Under the pieces are notes generated by a model. That model saw only the letters and a list, made by a program, of their open reading frames with translations, ran no database searches and was not told the DNA's origin. 10,648 nucleotides of DNA from an uncultured Erysipelotrichaceae bacterium (GTDB taxonomy: Bacteria > Bacillota_I > Bacilli_A > Erysipelotrichales > Erysipelotrichaceae). Both the position numbers and the translations under genes were made by a program. The stretch covers positions 1 to 10,648 of the forward strand of contig CADBMY010000085.1 of the NCBI GenBank assembly GCA_902795905.1. Reading direction: 5' to 3'. Of this stretch, positions 5,754-10,648 are shown piece by piece; position 1 is the stretch's first letter, and every line of letters starts with the position of its first letter.

Positions 5754-7595
5754 TCAATATTTCTTCAATAACCAGCGGAATCCGCATCCTTCCAGGTCTA
5801 CGGACCTTGCCTGCAGATACTCACCGCTCTGCAGATCCTGATACTCTTCTTCTTCATTCAGCCAGGCTGTTTCATGATCATGACTGAAGTTGAACAGTCC
5901 GATCAGTTTCTCACCCTGATCATATCTGCCGATCGCCAGAATGTGATCATTGTACGGCTCCAGTGTCCATACATCTGCAGATGCGTTGAATACCGGATGA
6001 TCACGGCGGATCTTTTCCAGCTCCTGTATCTTTGCGTAGATCCTGCCCTGCAGGGTATCGGGATCATGTCTTTTCTCACTGTCTTCCCACGAGAAACTGC
6101 CTCTGTGCAGGTAGCGGCTGTCGGCTTCCTTCAGAGGATCCTGATGATATGTCTTATCGTTGAACTGCCCGATCTCATCACCGCTGTACAGTACCGGAAT
6201 GCCGCTCTGTACAAGCAGGAAAGCATGCAGGGTCTCGATCATGCGCAGAGCCTTTTCATATTCTTCCGCATTGCCTTCTTCAAGAGCACCTTCGGCACCG
6301 CACAAGGAAGCCGTGGTGCCGCAGAGTCTGGCATCACCGAGTCTTGGATCATCATTATACAGTTCACCGCGGGCATAGCTGCCTTCGTACATACCGCGGA
6401 AGTAATCGTTCAGGAACTTCTTATGGCTTACTTCCTCAAAGCCGAACTGTTTGAGGAAAGGATAGTCCAGACCCCAGCCGATATCATCATGACAGCGCAG
6501 ATAGTTCAGGAAGGTATAGACCTTCGGTAAGGCAAACACAGCGTCCATCTGGTGCCGCAGAAGACGTACATCTTTGGTTGCTACGGTATGCCAGGTGCTT
6601 GCCATTGTTGTCACGTTATAAAGCAGATGACATTCCGGCTTCTCCACCGTACCGAAATACGGCACGACACGGGAAGGCTCCATGACGACTTCACCCAGAA
6701 GCAGAATACCCGGGCAGACGATCTCACCGGCAAGACGCATCATCCTGACAAGGGTATGGACCTGAGGCAGATTGCGGCAGTTGGTGCCAAGTTCCTTCCA
6801 GATATACGGTGTGGCGTCAAGGCGGATCACATCCACACCCTGATTGCACAGGTACAGCATATTCTCTGTCATGTCGTTAAACACGACAGGATTGGCGTAG
6901 TTCAGATCCCACTGATACGGATAGAACGTGGTCATGACGACCTTGCCTGCCTCTTCACACCAGGAGAAATTACCGGGTGCCGTGGTCGGGAATACCTGCG
7001 GAACGGTCTTCTCATACGCATTGGGTATATCCCAGTTATCGTAGAAGAAATACCTGCTCTGGTATTCGGGATCGCCGGCTTTGGCTTTCTTCGCCCAGGC
7101 ATGGTCCTCACTGGTATGGTTCATCACAAAGTCCAGACATACGGAAATATTGCGCTTGTGACACTCTTCGGACAGTGCCGAAAGATCTTTCATCGTCCCC
7201 AGTGCGGGATCTACCTTGCGGAAATCCGCGACCGCATAACCGCCGTCACTGCGGCCTGCCGGACTCTGCAAAAGAGGCATCAGATGCAGGTAATTTACCC
7301 CTGTTTCCTCAATATAATCCAGATGCTCACGGACACCGTTGATCGTACCGCCGAAGCACTGTGTGTACATTAACATACCCAGTGTGGAACGATCCTTGTA
7401 CCAGTCGGGATCCTGCTCCCTCTCGGCATCCAGCCTGCGCAGGGAAGCCGATCTCTTCTCATACATCTTTGAAAGCATTGTTAAAAACCAGTCGAACGCC
7501 TGAGTGTCGTTGTACAGCTCCATATAAAGCCATTTCAGCTCATCGATTCGGTCGTTCAAGCGGCGGGCAAAAACATCCGCTTTTGTCATAGCCAT
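5754..7595 (-). CDS. GH13 amylosucrase-like enzyme (sucrose glucosyltransferase or hydrolase)
   Basis: A 613-residue alpha-amylase-family protein closest to amylosucrases (GH13_4), which transfer the glucosyl unit of sucrose to alpha-glucan and release fructose. It has no signal peptide. The helical N-terminal domain (about 1-75) is typical of amylosucrase. The barrel motifs are GVNYLHLMPLL (99-109), SDGGYAV (116-122), DFVMNHTSE (155-163), VDVIRLDA with nucleophile Asp260, LLGEVV with acid/base Glu302, and RCHDDIGW with transition-state stabiliser Asp370. IWKELGTNCRNLPQVH after the nucleophile closely resembles the amylosucrase segment. Asp117 and the DSRYLHR segment (492-498) appear to match the sucrose-binding Asp/Arg pair. 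A beta-sandwich C-terminal domain follows from about 540. The start at 7595 has AGGAGG 6 nt upstream. It is the first gene of an operon with the LacI regulator and HAD phosphatase. Polymerisation versus hydrolysis cannot be told from sequence. Confidence 0.88.
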   Translation of the reverse strand: MAMTKADVFARRLNDRIDELKWLYMELYNDTQAFDWFLTMLSKMYEKRSASLRRLDAEREQDPDWYKDRSTLGMLMYTQCFGGTINGVREHLDYIEETGVNYLHLMPLLQSPAGRSDGGYAVADFRKVDPALGTMKDLSALSEECHKRNISVCLDFVMNHTSEDHAWAKKAKAGDPEYQSRYFFYDNWDIPNAYEKTVPQVFPTTAPGNFSWCEEAGKVVMTTFYPYQWDLNYANPVVFNDMTENMLYLCNQGVDVIRLDATPYIWKELGTNCRNLPQVHTLVRMMRLAGEIVCPGILLLGEVVMEPSRVVPYFGTVEKPECHLLYNVTTMASTWHTVATKDVRLLRHQMDAVFALPKVYTFLNYLRCHDDIGWGLDYPFLKQFGFEEVSHKKFLNDYFRGMYEGSYARGELYNDDPRLGDARLCGTTASLCGAEGALEEGNAEEYEKALRMIETLHAFLLVQSGIPVLYSGDEIGQFNDKTYHQDPLKEADSRYLHRGSFSWEDSEKRHDPDTLQGRIYAKIQELEKIRRDHPVFNASADVWTLEPYNDHILAIGRYDQGEKLIGLFNFSHDHETAWLNEEEEYQDLQSGEYLQARSVDLEGCGFRWLLKKY

Positions 7596-7612
7596 AATGA
7601 TCCTCCTGTATT

Positions 7613-7628
7613 ATGATATCGATTTCAT
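7613..7628 (-). promoter_or_regulatory. LacI-family / cre-type operator upstream of the amylosucrase-like operon
   Basis: On the minus strand this reads ATGAAATCGATATCAT, a 16-bp palindrome with one mismatched pair and a central CG. Its inner 14 bases (7614-7627) match the cre consensus TGWNANCGNTNWCA at every defined position, as does the operator before the PTS operon. It lies 4 nt downstream of the TATAAT box, so it should cover the transcription start. The shared sequence and shared position argue that one regulator controls both operons. Confidence 0.75.
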
Positions 7629-7632
7629 TTTG

Positions 7633-7641
7633 ATTATATCA
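7633..7641 (-). promoter_or_regulatory. Extended -10 promoter of the amylosucrase-lacI-HAD operon
   Basis: The minus strand carries TGATATAAT: a perfect -10 hexamer TATAAT at 7633-7638 with the TGn extension at 7639-7641. No good -35 box is found at 16-18 nt, which is common for extended -10 promoters. It lies between the MATE terminator and the operator, 38 nt before the start codon. Confidence 0.72.
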
Positions 7642-7661
7642 CTTCCGTATGCAAACAGAAG

Positions 7662-7682
7662 AAAAAAGGAGCAGAGCTCCTT
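7662..7682 (-). terminator. Intrinsic terminator of the MATE gene, overlapping its stop codon
   Basis: On the minus strand AAGGAGC pairs with GCTCCTT across a TCT loop, and the T-run continues for four more bases after the stem. The 5' arm begins with the last two bases of the MATE stop codon TAA. It should end transcription coming from the sigma/amidotransferase/MATE side and insulate the sugar operon. The 7-bp stem is short but GC-containing. In the opposite direction there is no T-run, so it acts one way. Confidence 0.75.
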
Positions 7683-9048
7683 AGATATCTTTTGTAAGAT
7701 TCTCAAACAGATGTTTCTTATTGCGTATATACAGGTAGTACAGCGCCACCGCCAGACACGCACCGCCCCATCCGACCGGGAAACCGATATAGACATTGGT
7801 GATCGTATGATTGATCGCCATCGATACAGCCAGGAAGATCTGCCGCAGCAGGATCATCCCGCACAGCGACAGTAACATGACCTGACGGGAATAGCCGAAG
7901 CCCCTGAGGGAACCGGAGAGGACCTGGTTGCCGGCCTGCAGGAAGTAGAACGGGATGATCGTACGCATCATCATGGCACCGTAGCGCACTACTTCAGGGT
8001 CACTGTTAAATAAACCTGTCAGCGGATAAGCGAAGATGTACAGAGGAACCGCAAAAATCAAGATGGAAATACAGCTCATGAGAAAACACGTCCATATACC
8101 TCTTTTGATTCTTTCCACCTTTCCGGCTCCGGCATTCTGCGCTACAAACGTAGAAGCCCCGAGACCGATTGCTCTGCTGGAACGGCCAACAAAACGGTCC
8201 AGTTTGGTCGCAATACCGACACCGGCAGTCGCACTTGATCCAAAGCTGTTGATATACCGGTGCACGAACATGTTCGAGAAAGAGATCAGACAGGACTGAA
8301 TACCGGCCGGGAAGCCAAGATCGAGCACTTCCTTCAGGATCTCCTTATCTACCGCAAGTTCACGGAAGCGGAACGCATAGCGTGTGTCCATGATCATCAT
8401 CCGGCGGTAAATAATCATGACCGATACAAACTGGGAAACGATCGTCGCAAAGGCTACGCCGAGAACACCGAGTCGGAAATTGACGACAAGCACAAAATCC
8501 AAAACAATATTCAGCACACTGGAAAGCACCAGGGCATAGAAAGGACTGCGGGAATCTCCGACAGCCCGGAGAACACCGGCACCGATATTGTATATAGCCG
8601 TGAAGAGAATACCGATCGTATAAACACGCAGATACGTACCGGCACTGTCGAAAATATCTGTGGGACAGCCGACCAGCCGAAGCAGGCCGCCGCTGAAAAC
8701 AATACCGACTGCAGCCAGGGAAAAGCCGATGATCAGCGCAAAAGCAACCGTCGTGTGGATCGAGTCCTTCAGTCTCTGATAATTGCCGGCGCCGAAATTA
8801 CGGCCGAAGATCACACCCGTACCGGCGGACATACCGACAAAGAAGTTGACCAGCAGGTTGGTGATCGGTGAGCAGGCATTGACGGCAGCCAGAGCTTCCT
8901 TGCCCACGAAGTTGCCGACAACAAGAGAGTCTACACTGTTATACAGATTCTGAAACAGATCACCGAGCAGGATCGGCACCGCAAAGATCAGTATCTGCAG
9001 GGCGATATTGCCCTCTGTCAGATTGATGTTTCTGGTTCTTCTGCTCAT
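7681..9048 (-). CDS. MATE-family multidrug/toxin efflux transporter
   Basis: A 455-residue integral membrane exporter of the MATE family, which uses Na+ or H+ gradients to expel drugs or metabolites. Two MatE repeats are visible, each about 200 residues. The first starts near residue 18 (LQILIFAVPILLGDLFQNLY, then VVGNFVGKEALAAV). The second starts near residue 240 after a charged linker (LDLGFPAGIQSCL, then NMFVHRYINSFG). Roughly twelve hydrophobic segments run through the protein and the length is normal for the family. The start at 9048 (MSRRTRNINLTEGN) is the standard N-terminus, but its ribosome binding site is weak (AAGGGT, about 8 nt upstream). The gene follows the peptidase C26 gene by 60 nt and ends in its own terminator. 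Nothing here ties it to sucrose use. The substrate is unknown. Confidence 0.95.
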   Translation of the reverse strand: MSRRTRNINLTEGNIALQILIFAVPILLGDLFQNLYNSVDSLVVGNFVGKEALAAVNACSPITNLLVNFFVGMSAGTGVIFGRNFGAGNYQRLKDSIHTTVAFALIIGFSLAAVGIVFSGGLLRLVGCPTDIFDSAGTYLRVYTIGILFTAIYNIGAGVLRAVGDSRSPFYALVLSSVLNIVLDFVLVVNFRLGVLGVAFATIVSQFVSVMIIYRRMMIMDTRYAFRFRELAVDKEILKEVLDLGFPAGIQSCLISFSNMFVHRYINSFGSSATAGVGIATKLDRFVGRSSRAIGLGASTFVAQNAGAGKVERIKRGIWTCFLMSCISILIFAVPLYIFAYPLTGLFNSDPEVVRYGAMMMRTIIPFYFLQAGNQVLSGSLRGFGYSRQVMLLSLCGMILLRQIFLAVSMAINHTITNVYIGFPVGWGGACLAVALYYLYIRNKKHLFENLTKDI

Positions 9049-9087
9049 CCTGTATTACCCTTGACCAACGGCTGACCTTTCGCGTTT

Positions 9088-9116
9088 ATTATCATTCACA
9101 TGGTTTCATTAATCAA
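9088..9116 (-). promoter_or_regulatory. Candidate promoter for the MATE gene
   Basis: On the minus strand TTGATT (9111-9116) and GATAAT (9088-9093) are spaced by exactly 17 nt. They match the vegetative consensus at four and five of six positions. The -35 box overlaps the stop codon region of the upstream amidotransferase-like gene, and the -10 box is 39 nt before the MATE start. It is the only promoter-like pair I see in this 60-nt gap. Confidence 0.45.
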
Positions 9117-9825
9117 CTGTTTTATCACACATGCACACAAAATACCGGGCAAGTTCCTTATGTTTCTCATCCTCCACATGACGCTCGGGATGCCACTGCA
9201 CAGCCAGTACACCCTCCTTCTCGATACCTTCGATGATACCGTCTTCACTGTATGCGGAGATCACAAAGCCTTCTGCAGGTCTCTCTATGCACTGGTGATG
9301 GAAACTGTTGACACCGTAACTGTCACCGAAGATACTGTGCAGAACCGTACCGGTGATGAAATCAGCACGGTGGCAGAACTGATCACGCGGGATCGGCGGT
9401 ACATACGTTCTCTGTACATGGTTCAGCTTTGTACTGTCCCAGGAAGGAATATCCTGGATCAGGGTTCCTCCCTCACAGACATTGATCACCTGTATGCCTC
9501 TGCAGATCCCCAGCACAGGCTTATGATGCTTTGTAAAAGCCCTGTACAGCCGGAAATCGGAGATGTCGATATCTTCCGCATCCATCGATGAAGCAGTATT
9601 CTCCTGCCCGTAGAAAGACGGATCAACATCCGCACCGCCGGTGATCATCAGGCCGTCAAGCTTCTCTGCCAGCACCTCAGCCTCTTCTTCACTGACAGTT
9701 CCCAGCAGCACAGGTATACCGCCTGCCTGTCTGATATATTCAAAGTAACTTTCGTTATCGTAGAATGTACGGTTGTCGTTCTGTGTCTGTGAACGAGCAG
9801 TCATGCCGATCAGTATCTGTTTCAT
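9109..9825 (-). CDS. Class I glutamine amidotransferase-like peptidase C26 (gamma-glutamyl hydrolase / PuuD type)
   Basis: A 238-residue cytoplasmic hydrolase predicted to cleave gamma-glutamyl bonds, as in gamma-glutamyl-GABA hydrolase PuuD. The triad is complete: Cys108 in the nucleophile elbow GICRGIQVIN, and His212 and Glu214 in VQWHPE. Other family marks are ITGGADVDPSFYG (61-73), GGTLIQDI (119-126) and VNSFHHQ (172-178). The length is normal. The start at 9825 has GAGG about 7 nt upstream. It lies 29 nt after the sigma gene, with a TATAAT-like box in the gap. No polyamine genes (puuA, puuB, puuC) are nearby, so the PuuD pathway is not supported by context. The substrate could be another gamma-glutamyl amide, such as a folate, peptide or peptidoglycan fragment. 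Confidence 0.92.
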   Translation of the reverse strand: MKQILIGMTARSQTQNDNRTFYDNESYFEYIRQAGGIPVLLGTVSEEEAEVLAEKLDGLMITGGADVDPSFYGQENTASSMDAEDIDISDFRLYRAFTKHHKPVLGICRGIQVINVCEGGTLIQDIPSWDSTKLNHVQRTYVPPIPRDQFCHRADFITGTVLHSIFGDSYGVNSFHHQCIERPAEGFVISAYSEDGIIEGIEKEGVLAVQWHPERHVEDEKHKELARYFVCMCDKTVD

Positions 9826-9848
9826 ACGCTTACCTCATTAACAGAAGT

Positions 9849-9854
9849 ATTATA
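9849..9854 (-). promoter_or_regulatory. Isolated -10-like box before the peptidase C26 gene
   Basis: A perfect TATAAT on the minus strand directly follows the sigma-factor stop codon and lies 23 nt before the next start. There is no credible -35 hexamer at 15-18 nt and no TG extension, so this is a weak promoter call. The gene may simply be read through from the sigma gene. Confidence 0.3.
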
Positions 9855-10457
9855 CTATCCTTCCTGAATAACTGCATTTCTGATCTTTCTGCGTATTCTC
9901 TGCAGTCTTCCATCGTACTGCTTGTAACTCAAACCTATGCGGCTGCTGGCTTCGGCATAACTCTCTTCATTCATCCAGGCTTCCATGACCATCCTGTCGG
10001 TCGTACTCAGACTGCCGATGACCCGGGCCAGTTTTTCCCCGGCCTGTGCAAACCTGTACGCATACTCGGGCTCGTTCATCCGGTTTCTGTCTTTCACGGT
10101 CTCATAGAAACTGCGGTTCTCCGCAATCTCGGGATCATACGGGATCACTTCGTGCGCAGAGGCTCTGCCGGCTCCGCAGTAAGCACGCAGAACAGCCTGA
10201 ATACGTCTCTGTATGACCATATGCAAAAACGTACGCAGACTGCACCGTTTATCCTCACGGTATGCATAGACAGCATTCCAGAAGGCGATCTGCATCTCCT
10301 GCATCAGATCATCACGGTAGATCTGCAGCGGACGGTAGCGGCATATGACGGTATTTACATATGCCCTCAGTTCATTCTCATAGCACTTAAAAAGAGCTTT
10401 CTGGGCATATTCATCCCCGGTAAAGCTCATATACATTAATTCATACGGATTGTTCAT
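9855..10457 (-). CDS. Sigma-70-family RNA polymerase sigma factor, SigH-like by sequence and position
   Basis: A 200-residue protein with sigma-70 regions 2 and 4 and no regions 1 or 3. Region 2 (about 18-92) contains DDLMQEMQIAFWNAVYAYREDK and SLRTFLHMVIQRRIQ, which match the DLxQE, YREDK and core-binding/-10-recognition segments of Bacillus SigH. Region 4 (about 138-196) contains LSTTDRMVMEAWMNEESYAEASSRIGLS, the helix-turn-helix that reads the -35 box, followed by a basic tail (RLQRIRRKIR). The start at 10457 has GGGAGG 6 nt upstream and is 11 nt after the rlmB stop. In many Bacillota sigH follows rlmB (yacO) and yacP, so position agrees with sequence. yacP is missing between them. SigH drives sporulation entry in Bacillus and competence in other Bacillota; what this one controls is unknown. 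Similarity is moderate, so I give no symbol. Confidence 0.85.
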   Translation of the reverse strand: MNNPYELMYMSFTGDEYAQKALFKCYENELRAYVNTVICRYRPLQIYRDDLMQEMQIAFWNAVYAYREDKRCSLRTFLHMVIQRRIQAVLRAYCGAGRASAHEVIPYDPEIAENRSFYETVKDRNRMNEPEYAYRFAQAGEKLARVIGSLSTTDRMVMEAWMNEESYAEASSRIGLSYKQYDGRLQRIRRKIRNAVIQEG

Positions 10458-10468
10458 ACGGCACCTCC

Positions 10469-10648
10469 CTATAACGGGAAACGCCTGTTAAAGATCTCAT
10501 ACATCAGGATACCGGCACTGACAGAAGCATTCAGTGACTCGATCTTTCCCTGCATCGGCAGTGAGATCATATAATCACACTCTTCCCGAAGCAGCCTGGA
10601 GATCCCCTTTCCTTCATTGCCTATCACAAGCACCGCGTGGAAGTCATA
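10469..10648 (-). CDS. rlmB: RlmB/TrmH-family 23S rRNA 2'-O-ribose methyltransferase, C-terminal fragment
   Basis: Only the last 59 residues are in the window; the 5' part lies beyond the right edge. They hold the two classic SpoU/TrmH motifs of the knotted SPOUT fold: VLVIGNEGKGIS (motif 2, S-adenosylmethionine binding) and ISLPMQGKIESLNASVSAGI (motif 3, active site). The protein ends YEIFNRRFPL. RlmB methylates the ribose of a conserved guanosine in 23S rRNA, but the fragment cannot separate RlmB from other TrmH paralogues. The downstream SigH-like gene, 11 nt away, supports RlmB (YacO) because rlmB precedes sigH in many Bacillota. The stop is TAG at 10469-10471. The reading frame stays open to the edge with no sign of damage. 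Confidence 0.88.
   Translation of the reverse strand, partial: YDFHAVLVIGNEGKGISRLLREECDYMISLPMQGKIESLNASVSAGILMYEIFNRRFPL

Noticed and set aside
6552..7373. 273-codon open frame on the plus strand
   Set aside because: It is antisense to the amylosucrase-like gene, whose catalytic motifs are intact on the other strand; composition is shadow-like.
8260..8871. 203-codon plus-strand frame rich in Asp/Arg/Thr
   Set aside because: It is antisense to the MATE transporter; the polar composition is what the complement of hydrophobic codons gives.
9061..9078. Repeated GGTCA half-sites upstream of the MATE gene
   Set aside because: Two 5-base direct copies six nt apart are expected by chance and match no operator I can name.

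Overview
All recognisable genes lie on the minus strand, so transcription runs from high to low coordinates. The window looks like a chromosomal segment of a Bacillota (Firmicutes) bacterium. The evidence is strong GGAGG-type ribosome binding sites, short intergenic gaps, a phosphoenolpyruvate:sugar phosphotransferase system (PTS), cre/LacI-type operators with a central CG, and an rlmB-then-SigH-like sigma gene order typical of that phylum. The fairly balanced base composition and protein style fit a gut Erysipelotrichia-like lineage, but that placement is a guess. I see no insertion sequence, CRISPR array, tRNA, rRNA or phage gene. No gap between genes exceeds about 120 bases.

Right side (about 7681-10648): the 3' end of an RlmB/TrmH-type rRNA 2'-O-methyltransferase, then a SigH-like sigma factor 11 nt downstream, a class I glutamine amidotransferase-like peptidase C26 (gamma-glutamyl hydrolase type) and a MATE-family exporter. 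The MATE gene ends in an intrinsic terminator that overlaps its stop codon.

Middle (3942-7641): a tight three-gene operon of a GH13 amylosucrase-like enzyme, a LacI-family regulator and a Cof-type HAD phosphatase. The gaps are 13 nt and a one-base TGATG overlap. The operon starts from an extended -10 promoter with a LacI/cre-type palindrome at the expected start of transcription.

Left side (1-3906): a second operon of a sucrose-type PTS EIIBCA, then the general PTS proteins HPr (ptsH) and Enzyme I (ptsI, cut by the window edge). Its promoter is near consensus and is followed by a second palindrome of the same kind. A 12-bp perfect hairpin separates ptsH from ptsI.

Read together, the two operons form a sucrose-use locus. 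The PTS would import sucrose as sucrose 6-phosphate using the HPr and Enzyme I encoded with it. The LacI protein, and/or CcpA, would control both promoters through matching operators. The expected GH32 sucrose-6-phosphate hydrolase is absent from the window. In its place stand an amylosucrase-like GH13 enzyme and a HAD-IIB phosphatase. This suggests the untested route sucrose 6-phosphate -> sucrose -> alpha-glucan + fructose, and it is the most interesting hypothesis here.
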